In this document: positions 46,686 to 55,252 of the stretch, piece after piece
Numbering within the stretch: position 1 is the stretch's first letter
How the letters are laid out: each line of letters opens with the position of its first letter
From: Thalassotalea_A litorea
GTDB taxonomy: Bacteria; Pseudomonadota; Gammaproteobacteria; Enterobacterales; Alteromonadaceae
Assembly: GCF_043642205.1 (NCBI RefSeq)
Contig: NZ_JBHZSG010000008.1
Coordinates: 48,538 to 112,537, forward strand
Length of the DNA stretch: 64,000 bases
Reading direction: 5' to 3'
Notes under the pieces: model-generated
The model's input: only the letters and a program-made list of their open reading frames with translations
Database searches by the model: none
What the model was told of the DNA's origin: nothing
Program-made: the position numbers and the translations under genes

Positions 46686-46715
46686 AAAAGGCAGAGTGAA
46701 AGCTCTGCCTTTTTA
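46686..46715 (+). terminator. Terminator-like hairpin after tRNA-Arg copy 2
   Basis: AAAAGGCAGAG (46686-46696) pairs with 46703-46713 around TGAAAG, then Ts. Its sequence is nearly repeated after copy 3. Confidence 0.8.
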
Positions 46716-46802
46716 CTTATAAAAGCGTTTAATGCGTTAGATAACGTTATCCAGCACTCGCTTTTGACATATACACAGCTATATTTATAGCGCTAGTTTT
46801 GC

Positions 46803-46879
46803 GGACACGTAGCTCAGCTGGATAGAGTACCTGGCTACGAACCAGGCGGTCGCAGGTTCGACTCCTGCCGTGTCCGCCA
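46803..46879 (+). tRNA. tRNA-Arg (ACG anticodon), copy 3
   Basis: Identical to copies 1 and 2. Its 3' flank combines the CCACTT...AAGTGG hairpin seen after copy 1 with the GGCAGAG terminator seen after copy 2. Confidence 0.96.
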
Positions 46880-46897
46880 CTTCTTTAAGTGGTTATG

Positions 46898-46928
46898 AAA
46901 AAGGCAGAGTGAAAACTCTGCCTTTTTT
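46898..46928 (+). terminator. Terminator of the tRNA cluster
   Basis: AAAAAGGCAGAG (46898-46909) pairs perfectly with 46916-46927, six-base loop, T-run to 46928. Confidence 0.9.
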
Positions 46929-47274
46929 GCATTGTCGCCTTTATTCCCTTTATCCCCTTTCATCAGTTGTTAGTCCAAAATTTACTCGATGATTCTCTCA
47001 TCCACCTGTTCTGGTAAAAATCGAAAAATGTTTATTGACGTTAGCTTTCTTCAAATGCTGCTTTAGACTCCGATTCGATCTTGTTTTCAAAAAATTATTA
47101 ACGCCTTATCAAGCACTTATTGTGTGCAAATTGCTTAGAAATCTATCAACAAGTGCACCGTTTTTGTTCATTTCGTTATTTTTTATGCATTTTTTTTACA
47201 TACTTTTGACAAATGTTGATTGATTAAAAAAATTGGAGTGATTATTCTATTTCTTTTAGTCACGGGTATGCAGT
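46929..47274. other. AT-rich gap before oadG
   Basis: About 346 bases. A 62-codon frame (47035-47223, TTG start, Phe/Leu-rich, no Shine-Dalgarno) is not convincing. Probably holds the oadGAB promoter; I cannot place it. Confidence 0.4.
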
Positions 47275-47541
47275 ATGGAAAATATCGCTGAAACGTTTAT
47301 GGAAGCCGGCTCATTAATGGTCGTCGGCATGGTGTTTGTCTTTGCCTTTTTGAGTTTGCTGATCGTTGCGATTAACCTTTTGGCCAAGGTTGCGCGCAAC
47401 TTTCCAGACGCTAAGGTACCGGAAAAGCTACCCAGACATGTACCAACCAATACCACCCGCGACGGTGACGTACCAGCGACAGTTGTCGCTGCCATCACGT
47501 CGGCCATCAGCCAATACAGAAAAAACAAAACAACTAAATAG
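47275..47541 (+). CDS. oadG: Oxaloacetate decarboxylase, gamma subunit
   Basis: 88 residues: one N-terminal membrane helix (SLMVVGMVFVFAFLSLLIVA) with the conserved start EAGSLMVVGMVFVF, then a polar, Pro-containing cytoplasmic tail. This is the small zinc-binding/assembly subunit of the Na+-pumping decarboxylase. It precedes oadA by 9 bases. Confidence 0.9.
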   Translation: MENIAETFMEAGSLMVVGMVFVFAFLSLLIVAINLLAKVARNFPDAKVPEKLPRHVPTNTTRDGDVPATVVAAITSAISQYRKNKTTK

Positions 47542-47550
47542 GAGTATTGC

Positions 47551-49332
47551 ATGACTAATCCATTAGGTATTACGGAACTCGTGCTAAGAGATGGCCACCA
47601 GTCGTTGCTGGCAACTCGGATGCGATTGGAGGATATGTTACCCATCGCTCCAACACTGGATGAAATCGGTTTTTGGTCGATTGAATCCTGGGGTGGCGCA
47701 ACGTTTGATTCATGCATCCGCTATTTAGGTGAAGATCCCTGGCATCGTATTCGCTCGCTAAAAGCGGCAATGCCAAAAACCAAACAGCAAATGTTATTCC
47801 GTGGTCAGAATATTCTTGGTTATCGTCACTATGCAGACGATGTGGTCGAAAAGTTTGTTGAGCGTGCACATGTTAATGGCATCGACGTATTTCGCATTTT
47901 CGATGCAATGAACGATACCCGCAATCTGGAAACCGCGATTAAAGCGGCGGTTAAAGTTGGTGCACATGCGCAAGCCACACTGTCGTATACCGAGAGCCCG
48001 GTACACACTCTACAGGGTTGGTTAACCATGGCACGTAAACTCGAAGACATGGGCGCACACTCTCTGTGTATTAAAGATATGTCCGGCCTGCTAAACCCTT
48101 ATGATGCTCAAGAGCTTATTGCGGGCATCAAAGAATCAGTTTCTTTACCCATTGCTTTGCATTGTCATGCAACCACGGGGTTAAGTGTTGCAACCCATAT
48201 GAAAGCAATCGATGCAGGTGTTGATGTCATCGATACGTCAATTTCTTCAATGAGTATGACTTATGGTCACTCACCCACAGAATCCATTGTATCGATTGTT
48301 GAAGGGCGCGAGCGTGATACCGGCCTGGATATGGTCAAACTTGCCGAAGTCGCAGCTTACTTTCGCGATGTACGTGAAAAATATGCCAAATTTGAAGGTA
48401 GCCTGAAAGGCGTTGATGCACGGATTTTACTGGCGCAGGTGCCAGGTGGCATGTTAACCAACATGGAGAGTCAGCTTAAAGAGCAGGGCGCTGCTGATAA
48501 GCTTGATGAAGTCTTAACCGAAATACCTAAAGTCCGTAAAGATTTGGGTTATATCCCTTTGGTAACCCCAACGTCACAGATTGTAGGTACCCAATCGGTT
48601 CTTAACGTATTAACCGGTGAGCGTTATAAATCCATTACCAAAGAAACGGCTGGTGTATTAAAGGGTGAGTATGGTGCGACACCAGATACCGTAAACGCGC
48701 AATTGCAAGAGCGTGTGTTGGCAGGCGAGGAAGCCGTTACCTGTCGTCCCGCAGATTTATTAACACCAGAAATGGATAAACTAACCGAAGAACTGCAAAG
48801 TTTGGCCGCTGAAAAGGGCATTGAGCTGGCACAAGAGAGCATTGATGATGTCTTAACTTATGCCTTGTTCCCTCAAATCGGCTTGAAGTTTCTGGAAAAC
48901 CGCAATAATCCTGATGCCTTTGAACCTGTGCCAAGCAAAGATGATGTTGTAACTGCCGCGGCACCTACCGCGACAAGTTCTGGTTCAGGTGGTCCGGAAA
49001 GTTATTCTGTTCGCGTTGACGGGAAAGTCTATGACGTTGTGGTAGCGCCAGGCGGTACCATTGAGAATATTGCCCCCGCTGGTGATGATGCGATTAAACA
49101 ATCGGCATCGGTTGATAGCTCCGAAACGTTAAATGCCCCACTTGCCGGTAATATTTTTAAGGTAATGGTCAGTGAAGGCGAAGCGGTTAATGCCGGTGAT
49201 GTGGTGATGATCATGGAAGCGATGAAAATGGAAACTGAAATTCGCGCAGTCACCCCTGGTACGGTTACTGGAATTTTGGTCAAAGAAGGTGATTCTGTCG
49301 CCGTTGGCGATGCATTACTGAATTTAGGATAG
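47551..49332 (+). CDS. oadA: Oxaloacetate decarboxylase, alpha subunit (biotin-carrying)
   Basis: 593 residues. Carboxyltransferase domain begins TELVLRDGHQSLLATRMR (metal Asp), with SLCIKDMSGLLNPYDA (catalytic Lys) and IALHCHATTGLSVATHM (metal His pair). A conserved carboxylase domain follows, then a Gly/Ser/Pro linker (about 470-490) and a biotinyl domain with MIMEAMKMETEI. It moves CO2 from oxaloacetate to biotin. GGAG precedes the start. Confidence 0.96.
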   Translation: MTNPLGITELVLRDGHQSLLATRMRLEDMLPIAPTLDEIGFWSIESWGGATFDSCIRYLGEDPWHRIRSLKAAMPKTKQQMLFRGQNILGYRHYADDVVEKFVERAHVNGIDVFRIFDAMNDTRNLETAIKAAVKVGAHAQATLSYTESPVHTLQGWLTMARKLEDMGAHSLCIKDMSGLLNPYDAQELIAGIKESVSLPIALHCHATTGLSVATHMKAIDAGVDVIDTSISSMSMTYGHSPTESIVSIVEGRERDTGLDMVKLAEVAAYFRDVREKYAKFEGSLKGVDARILLAQVPGGMLTNMESQLKEQGAADKLDEVLTEIPKVRKDLGYIPLVTPTSQIVGTQSVLNVLTGERYKSITKETAGVLKGEYGATPDTVNAQLQERVLAGEEAVTCRPADLLTPEMDKLTEELQSLAAEKGIELAQESIDDVLTYALFPQIGLKFLENRNNPDAFEPVPSKDDVVTAAAPTATSSGSGGPESYSVRVDGKVYDVVVAPGGTIENIAPAGDDAIKQSASVDSSETLNAPLAGNIFKVMVSEGEAVNAGDVVMIMEAMKMETEIRAVTPGTVTGILVKEGDSVAVGDALLNLG

Positions 49333-49342
49333 GGCAGTTACT

Positions 49343-50473
49343 ATGGAGTCGATAATTACCCTCTGGGAATCCACGGGACTGGCAAACTTTCATTACAAGC
49401 AATTGATCATGATGGCCGTTGGCCTTGGATTATTGTATCTGGCAATCGCCCGAAAGTTTGAACCCTTGCTGCTATTACCTATCGGTTTTGGGGCAATACT
49501 GACCAATATACCCTTGGCTGGTTTTACCGAAGCTGGTGGGCTGCTGAAATACGTTTATGATGCGGGGATTGATACCGGGATTTTTCCGTTATTGATCTTT
49601 ATGGGCGTTGGTGCGATGACCGACTTTGGTGCCTTGATTGCGAATCCAAGAATGTTATTGCTTGGCGCCGCGGCACAGTTTGGTATTTTTGCGACATTAT
49701 TTGGTGCGATTGCCCTGAATATGATCCCGGGCTTTGATTTTACCCTAAAAGACGCATCCGCAATTGCCATTATTGGCGGTGCCGACGGGCCTACAGCCAT
49801 ATTCCTGGCATCTAAACTTGCTCCGGAATTACTCGGTGCTATTGCCGTTGCCGCATATTCATATATGGCACTGGTGCCGATCATCCAGCCGCCCATCATG
49901 AAAGCGCTGACGAATGAAAAAGAACGTAAGATTGAAATGAAACAGCTTCGTCATGTCACCAAATTTGAGAAAATTATATTCCCATTAGCGGTATTGATGA
50001 TGACAATTCTGTTCTTGCCTGCGGCGACGCCATTGGTTGGCATGTTCTGTCTGGGTAACTTAATGCGTGAATGTGGTGTGGTGGATCGTTTAAGTACGAC
50101 GGCGCAAAATGAGTTAATCAATATTGTTACGATATTCCTTGGCTTAGGGGTTGGCTCTAAGTTGAGCGCCGATGCATTCTTAAATGCTGAAACATTAGGG
50201 ATTCTCGCGCTAGGTGCCGTTGCGTTTTCCATAGGTACTGCCGCCGGGGTACTTATGGCGAAATTGATGAGTAAGGTTTCCAAAGATCCGATCAATCCAT
50301 TGGTCGGTGCCGCAGGTGTTTCTGCGGTGCCTATGGCTGCCCGGGTTGTCAACAAAGTAGGTCTGGAGTCTAATGCGCAAAACTTCTTGTTAATGCACGC
50401 GATGGGACCAAACGTTGCCGGTGTTTTAGGCTCAGCGGTTGCTGCCGGGGTATTGCTTGCGCTTGTCGGCTAA
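49343..50473 (+). CDS. oadB: Oxaloacetate decarboxylase, beta subunit (Na+ pump)
   Basis: 376 residues, about nine membrane segments. Family signatures: FPLLIFMGVGAMTDFGALIA, IIGGADGPTAIFLASKLAPE (the re-entrant Na+-binding region with the key Asp) and GAAGVSAVPMAARVVNKVG. It decarboxylates carboxybiotin and exports Na+. Last gene of oadGAB, fitting a marine, Na+-based energy economy. Confidence 0.95.
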   Translation: MESIITLWESTGLANFHYKQLIMMAVGLGLLYLAIARKFEPLLLLPIGFGAILTNIPLAGFTEAGGLLKYVYDAGIDTGIFPLLIFMGVGAMTDFGALIANPRMLLLGAAAQFGIFATLFGAIALNMIPGFDFTLKDASAIAIIGGADGPTAIFLASKLAPELLGAIAVAAYSYMALVPIIQPPIMKALTNEKERKIEMKQLRHVTKFEKIIFPLAVLMMTILFLPAATPLVGMFCLGNLMRECGVVDRLSTTAQNELINIVTIFLGLGVGSKLSADAFLNAETLGILALGAVAFSIGTAAGVLMAKLMSKVSKDPINPLVGAAGVSAVPMAARVVNKVGLESNAQNFLLMHAMGPNVAGVLGSAVAAGVLLALVG

Positions 50474-50509
50474 CGCCAAGTTGCGGCAATATCGATAAAT
50501 CGTTAATCG

Positions 50510-50545
50510 ATTGAGTACGGCAGGTCTGTCGTACTCAATTCTTCT
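50510..50545 (+). terminator. Possible terminator after oadB
   Basis: ATTGAGTACG (50510-50519) pairs with CGTACTCAAT (50530-50539); 10-base loop; tail TCTTCT is weak. Confidence 0.5.
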
Positions 50546-50605
50546 ATGTTAACCGGTCCAATTCGTTGTCAATGAATTGACCGTTGCTTCACAACATTTC
50601 CTTTT

Positions 50606-50882
50606 ATACCAATCACATTAAATTATTGCTCACTCCGTGAGAATTTAAAGGCTTTTAGGCAAGGCTTTGATTGCAGAGAATGGTTATTCCATTATCTCAA
50701 AATCGGTCAAAATCAGTAACGCAGCATAAATGCCTTTAAAACTCACCCGCAGGGAGTTTATCTTAAGGTCCATTTACGGCCCTATATTTCATTAATATAG
50801 AATGACTATATCAATAAAATCTATGTTGTAACTGAACCTCTGCCCAACTCTGAGTTGTGCACAAACTTAATGTGATTGGTAT
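50606..50882. mobile_element. MITE-like element, copy 1
   Basis: 277 bases bounded by perfect 16-base inverted repeats ATACCAATCACATTAA (50606-50621) and its complement (50867-50882). No open frame. Inside are a small hairpin (CTCACtccGTGAG) and long stretches shared with copy 2 at 51324. No clear target-site duplication beyond a possible TA. No transposase of the same ends is in the window. Confidence 0.82.
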
Positions 50883-50972
50883 TACACGTGCTATTGCCGC
50901 GTAACCATGTCTGGTCAGATTGGTATAAATCCCCAACATCTGATCGTGGTTTAATGCACTAAACCACCGACC

Positions 50973-51224
50973 TTAAGTGCCAGGTTCTTCTTTTTTGGTA
51001 TACTTTTCAACCGCTTTTCCTGTTACCGCCCACACTAATACGCCGCTCCAGGCGATTAATGAAAAGCCTGCAGGGATACACGCGACAAGGATTAGCTTAA
51101 AGTGCTTACGATTAAAGAGTAACGCCAGCATTGCTGGCAAAAACCAAAGTACAAGGCTAATGATACAAACGATGATGATCAGTCCGTAATTATCACTGGT
51201 GAATACGCTATCGAATATTTCCAT
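50973..51224 (-). CDS. Superinfection-immunity-family-like small membrane protein
   Basis: 83 residues with two membrane helices: YGLIIIVCIISLVLWFLPAM and ACIPAGFSLIAWSGVLVWAV joined by a short basic loop (FNRKHFK), then a charged tail. The layout W-F-L-P-A-M-L-A-L ... L-I-A-W-S-G-V-L-V-W-A-V-T-G-K resembles the superinfection immunity (Imm-like) family, first known from phage T4 but widespread in bacterial chromosomes. Phage-blocking activity is not implied by the sequence alone. The gene lies between two copies of a MITE-like element. A hairpin (GTGGTTTA/TAAACCAC, 50946-50967) lies past its stop. Confidence 0.7.
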   Translation of the reverse strand: MEIFDSVFTSDNYGLIIIVCIISLVLWFLPAMLALLFNRKHFKLILVACIPAGFSLIAWSGVLVWAVTGKAVEKYTKKEEPGT

Positions 51225-51323
51225 TTTCTACTACCTTCCATTTTTTAAATATGATTGTTTCAAAATTATTGTCGATTCAAATCGGCGCAATGCAACATAC
51301 GTGCGCTATCGCGCGAGCACTTA

Positions 51324-51589
51324 ATACCAATCACATTAAATTATTGCTCACTCAGTGAGAATTTAAAGGCTTTTAGACAAGGCTTTGATTGCAGAGAATG
51401 GTCGTTCCATTGTCAAAATCAGTAACGTAGGATAAACGCCTTTAATACTCACCCGTAGGGAGTTTATCTTAAGGCCCATTTACGACCCTATATTTCAATA
51501 ATATAGATTGACTATATCAATGAAATCTATGTTGTAACTGAACCTCTGCCCTAACTCTGAGTTGTCCACAAACTTAATGTGATTGGTAT
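51324..51589. mobile_element. MITE-like element, copy 2
   Basis: 266 bases with the same perfect 16-base terminal inverted repeats (51324-51339, 51574-51589) and the same orientation as copy 1. It differs by point changes and lacks about 11 bases around the position equal to 50695. No open frame. Confidence 0.82.
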
Positions 51590-51844
51590 AAGTAAGAAAT
51601 CGTGAGAGTCACTCAGTGGCAATTTATCAAGCTGACAATACTTCGCCCCATAGGGTATCGTTCACTTGTATCGGCTAACTTAACGTAAATGTCTGTTTTT
51701 TAAAAGAGTTAATTGTCGTGGATGGCGAGGGGAGAATAGAATGACTGGCATTGACCAACAAAGGCCTTGGTTCCAAAGCTTGGCTTGTTGTCACATCTAA
51801 TGTTACGTTTAACGCAAATCCAACAACCGATAAGGTCAGTCATT

Positions 51845-52201
51845 ATGCCCAAGCACGAGAAAATCAATTATCTGGAACTGCCAGCCAGAGATTTAATAAA
51901 TACTCGCAAGTTTTATGAGCAGGTTTTTCAATGGCAATTCACCGAGTATGGCGATACCTATCTTGCCTTTAACGATGGCATAATTGATGGCGGTTTTTAT
52001 CAGGCAGATTGTCAAAGTCGTCAGCAAACCGGCTCGGTCCTGATCGTGTTGTACAGTCGTGATATTGCCAGCACGGAAGAAAAAATTGTCAAATATGGCG
52101 GTGTGATCAGTACGCCATTATTTGCTTTCCCTGGTGGTCGTCGTTTTCACTTCAATGATCCTAATGGCAATGAATTGGCAGTATGGACGGACATAACCTA
52201 A
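51845..52201 (+). CDS. VOC (glyoxalase/bleomycin-resistance) superfamily protein
   Basis: 118 residues, one VOC domain of two beta-alpha-beta-beta-beta modules: INYLELPARDLINTRKFYEQ VFQW at the start and GGRRFHFNDPNGNELAVWTD at the end, where the conserved Glu of the family sits. Substrate unknown. A longer frame opens at TTG 51767, but ATG 51845, preceded by AAGG and starting right at the domain, is far more likely. Stands alone; 255 bases of plain sequence separate it from MITE copy 2. Confidence 0.85.
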   Translation: MPKHEKINYLELPARDLINTRKFYEQVFQWQFTEYGDTYLAFNDGIIDGGFYQADCQSRQQTGSVLIVLYSRDIASTEEKIVKYGGVISTPLFAFPGGRRFHFNDPNGNELAVWTDIT

Positions 52202-52330
52202 GGCAAATCGTTACCAATATCCGTTGCTAATCTTGGTAAATGCTAAGGTTTTTATATCGCAATGCAAGTGTCGAATTACGATTCTCTGCTATAGTTTTAG
52301 CCTGTAATTCCATTGTTATTTGAGGTCGTT

Positions 52331-52726
52331 ATGAAAATACAGCAACTAAAGCTTGCCACCTTTATCGTTATACTGTGCAGCGTGTTTAGCGTTAACAGTT
52401 ATGCGGATGATTATTCTAATGAGTGGCGCATTTATTTCGATGGAAAAGCCAAAAAAGATGGTTCTTACACCCTGTCTTTTCAGGAAAAGGGCAGTGACGA
52501 AGTGCTAACAGCGGTTATTGAAATTGAAAAAGGTACTCGCGAAAATCAGGCCGCACGTATCACCCGCCGGCAACTGGACGGTGAAGTTAAAGGCTATGAT
52601 GTTGATAAAGAAGATGGTGAAGAAGTGCAGTTTCGTAACCGTATGAACGGCGAGAAATTTAAACTGACCATCGATGACACCAATCTCGATGGACTTGACG
52701 TCAAGCTTAAGAAAAAGCGCTTCTAA
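52331..52726 (+). CDS. Small exported protein of unknown function
   Basis: 131 residues. A signal peptide (LATFIVILCSVFSVNSYA-DD) is followed by a charged, beta-prone domain (NEWRIYFDGKAKKDGSYTLS ... GEKFKLTIDDTNLDG) ending in a Lys-rich tail (KLKKKRF). No family recognised. ATG 52331 with GAGG upstream is preferred to TTG 52313. It lies between the VOC gene and fpr (opposite strand), apparently alone. Confidence 0.75.
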   Translation: MKIQQLKLATFIVILCSVFSVNSYADDYSNEWRIYFDGKAKKDGSYTLSFQEKGSDEVLTAVIEIEKGTRENQAARITRRQLDGEVKGYDVDKEDGEEVQFRNRMNGEKFKLTIDDTNLDGLDVKLKKKRF

Positions 52727-52750
52727 TCTTAACTGAAGCTAAATTATCCA

Positions 52751-53479
52751 TCACCAATAACGCTCCATTGTAATATGGCCGGGCGTTCGGGTGCGGTGTT
52801 TCTCAAACCCATGTTCTGTTAGTAACGCATTTGCATCATTTATCATTGCTGGATTTCCGCACAGAATAATGTGCGAATGCTCTGGCGCCAGTGGTTGAGG
52901 TATATGCGCTTGCAACCCTTGATAAAAGTGGGTGATGCGACCTTGCAGTAGATTGGTGCTGGGATCTCGGCTCACGACGGGATAATAGTGTACGTTTTCC
53001 CCGAGGTCAGCAAGTGCCTGTTGATAGTGAATTTTTGTTGCATCGGTGATGCCATGCAAAATAACAAAGTCCTGATATTTTTTTTGGATCTGTCGATCTT
53101 TAATTAAAGACAATGCCAAACCAACGCCAGTACCGGTTACCCAAAACCACAGATTATTGGCTTCAGGCAGCCGTTGGTGGGTAATCAACCCATTGGCATT
53201 CTTATATAAAAAAATTTCATCGCCAGGCGCTAACGCTTTAAGTTTTGGCGAGAGAATGCCGTCGGCGACTTCTACCAGATAAAACTCCTGGTAGTCATCG
53301 TCAGGATGGCTGATAAACGAATAGGCTCGACTGACGATCTTGCCATCAATCATTAAACCTAGTTTAGTAAATTGACCCGCAGAATAGGGCGGTATATTCG
53401 CTTTCGCTTTAATCGCAAAACAACCGCCATCGAAATGCGTAATGTCGATGACTTCGCCCTTTACAAATCTGTCTTGCAT
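52751..53479 (-). CDS. fpr: Ferredoxin/flavodoxin-NADP reductase
   Basis: 242 residues. FAD-binding motif RAYSFISHPD (R-x-Y-S form) near 50, NADP-binding GTGVGLALSLIKDRQ, ILCGNPAMINDANALL, and a C-terminal aromatic ending ERYW, typical of bacterial Fpr. It passes electrons from NADPH to ferredoxin or flavodoxin and is often part of oxidative-stress defence. A 130-base gap separates it from rhlE on the same strand. Confidence 0.93.
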   Translation of the reverse strand: MQDRFVKGEVIDITHFDGGCFAIKAKANIPPYSAGQFTKLGLMIDGKIVSRAYSFISHPDDDYQEFYLVEVADGILSPKLKALAPGDEIFLYKNANGLITHQRLPEANNLWFWVTGTGVGLALSLIKDRQIQKKYQDFVILHGITDATKIHYQQALADLGENVHYYPVVSRDPSTNLLQGRITHFYQGLQAHIPQPLAPEHSHIILCGNPAMINDANALLTEHGFEKHRTRTPGHITMERYW

Positions 53480-53609
53480 GCAGTCAGCCTTGATTGCTGA
53501 GGTGATGCTTCGTTTATAGCGAAGTTATCTCAACTAAGCAACTGAATCTTATCACCTGATTTAATCGCGACTAACCACGCTATTCCTTTAAGGACCTGGA
53601 TAAAATCGC

Positions 53610-54989
53610 TTAAGAAGACTTTGCCGGCCGCCTTGGTTTGCTCGATGCACTACCGCCAGGTTTGCCTCGACGACGATTGGAGGTGTTTTTTGCATAAGGA
53701 TTATCCGCACTTGCGGGACGTTTTTGCCCCGGTGGTTTATGACCCCGGGCAACATCTGCACTGCGTTGACCATCTTGATGCTCAACTTTTGGCGGTTTTA
53801 TTTTTTTCGGCTTTTTCGCTTTGAATGGGCGAATGTCGTGGGATTTTGGCAACGGATTTGCGGCCTCGAAGCCCGCTATTTCTTCGCGAGGAATGAGCTT
53901 TTGACTCAAACGCTCAATGGCGACCAATAACTTAAATTCATCGGCACACACCAACGACACTGCCTGACCCGTGCTACCAGCACGACCGGTACGGCCAATA
54001 CGGTGCACGTAATCTTCAGCGACATGGGGAAGCTCAAAATTCACCACTTGTGGTAGTTGGTCGATATCCAGTCCACGAGCGGCAATGTCTGTTGCCACTA
54101 ATGCTCTAATGGTGCCTTCTTTAAACTGTGCCAGTGCTTTCGTGCGCGCGCCCTGACTTTTGTTACCATGAATTGCTAAAGCGCTAATACCATCGGCTTC
54201 AAGGTGCTTAGTTAAGCGATTTGCCCCATGTTTGGTTTTACAGAAGATCAATACTTGCTGCCAGTTATGGTGGCCAATCAGATACGAAAGTAACTTGGGT
54301 TTCTTATTCTTGTCAGTCGGGTATACGAATTGCTCTACGGTTACCGCAGTTGCATTTGCCGGGGTAACGGAAATTTCGACCGGATTATCAACCAGCTTTT
54401 TAGCCAGCGCTTTTATATCATCGGAAAAGGTTGCCGAGAACAATAAGTTTTGACGCGTTTTCGGTAGCAGGTCGATGATCTTATTGATATCCCGGATAAA
54501 GCCCATATCCAGCATGCGATCCGCTTCATCGAGCACTAATACTTCTACCTGAGAAAATTTCACCGCATTCTGCTGATACAAATCCAGTAAGCGACCAGGT
54601 GTGGCGATCAGAATGTCGACCCCCTTTCTCAGGCGCATCATCTGTGGGTTAATTTTTACACCGCCAAATACCACGGCCGAAGAAAGATCTAAACCGGTTC
54701 CATAGGTTTGTACACTTTCTGCCACTTGAGCGGCCAATTCGCGGGTAGGGGTTAGGATTAATGCTCGGATGTGATTGCTCTTAACCCTTTCTCCCTTGCT
54801 CAATCGTTCTAGTATTGGCAGAGTGAAACCGGCGGTTTTACCGGTGCCAGTTTGCGCGGCCGCCATGACGTCTTTGCCAGAGAGCACCGCAGGAATCGCC
54901 TGCTCCTGTATCGGGGTTGGCGTTTGGTAATTTTGTTGCGCTAGATTTTTTACGATTGCCGGGCTAAGGCCCAGAGTGTCAAAACTCAT
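53610..54989 (-). CDS. rhlE: DEAD-box RNA helicase, RhlE type
   Basis: 459 residues. Q motif (TPTPIQEQAIPAVLSGKDVM), Walker A AAQTGTGKTAGF, PTRELAAQV, DEAD box in VLDEADRMLDMGFI, SAT in LLFSATFSD, and HRIGRTGRAG in the second RecA-like domain. The C-terminus is basic and disordered (KKPKKIKPPK ... RRRGKPGGSASSKPRRP), as in RhlE proteins that unwind structured RNA and assist ribosome assembly. Confidence 0.93.
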   Translation of the reverse strand: MSFDTLGLSPAIVKNLAQQNYQTPTPIQEQAIPAVLSGKDVMAAAQTGTGKTAGFTLPILERLSKGERVKSNHIRALILTPTRELAAQVAESVQTYGTGLDLSSAVVFGGVKINPQMMRLRKGVDILIATPGRLLDLYQQNAVKFSQVEVLVLDEADRMLDMGFIRDINKIIDLLPKTRQNLLFSATFSDDIKALAKKLVDNPVEISVTPANATAVTVEQFVYPTDKNKKPKLLSYLIGHHNWQQVLIFCKTKHGANRLTKHLEADGISALAIHGNKSQGARTKALAQFKEGTIRALVATDIAARGLDIDQLPQVVNFELPHVAEDYVHRIGRTGRAGSTGQAVSLVCADEFKLLVAIERLSQKLIPREEIAGFEAANPLPKSHDIRPFKAKKPKKIKPPKVEHQDGQRSADVARGHKPPGQKRPASADNPYAKNTSNRRRGKPGGSASSKPRRPAKSS

Positions 54990-55252
54990 AGATGTCTCAA
55001 TGTGGAAGAAAATGAACCCAGGTACAGGGACTTAATAGCGGTGCTGCAGGGTACAGTATAGCAACGTGTAGCGCAACCTAATTGCTTTTATGCGATCAGG
55101 GTAACACGATGGATTCGCTGAACGCTTGATAGCTATTGAACGGCAATCAACGGGCTAATCGATGCTGGTTATTAACTTATTGTTAACCCACGTTTTTGTT
55201 GTTAGTTTAACGATTGATGAACTCGTTATTCGACTTTTTAAAAGGAATTGGT

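Noticed and set aside
47035..47223. 62-codon frame before oadG
   Set aside because: TTG start, no Shine-Dalgarno, Phe/Leu-rich from AT-rich DNA, no recognisable family.
50973..51224. Prophage remnant around the superinfection-immunity-like gene
   Set aside because: No other phage gene, integrase or attachment repeat lies nearby; the flanking repeats are MITE-like.
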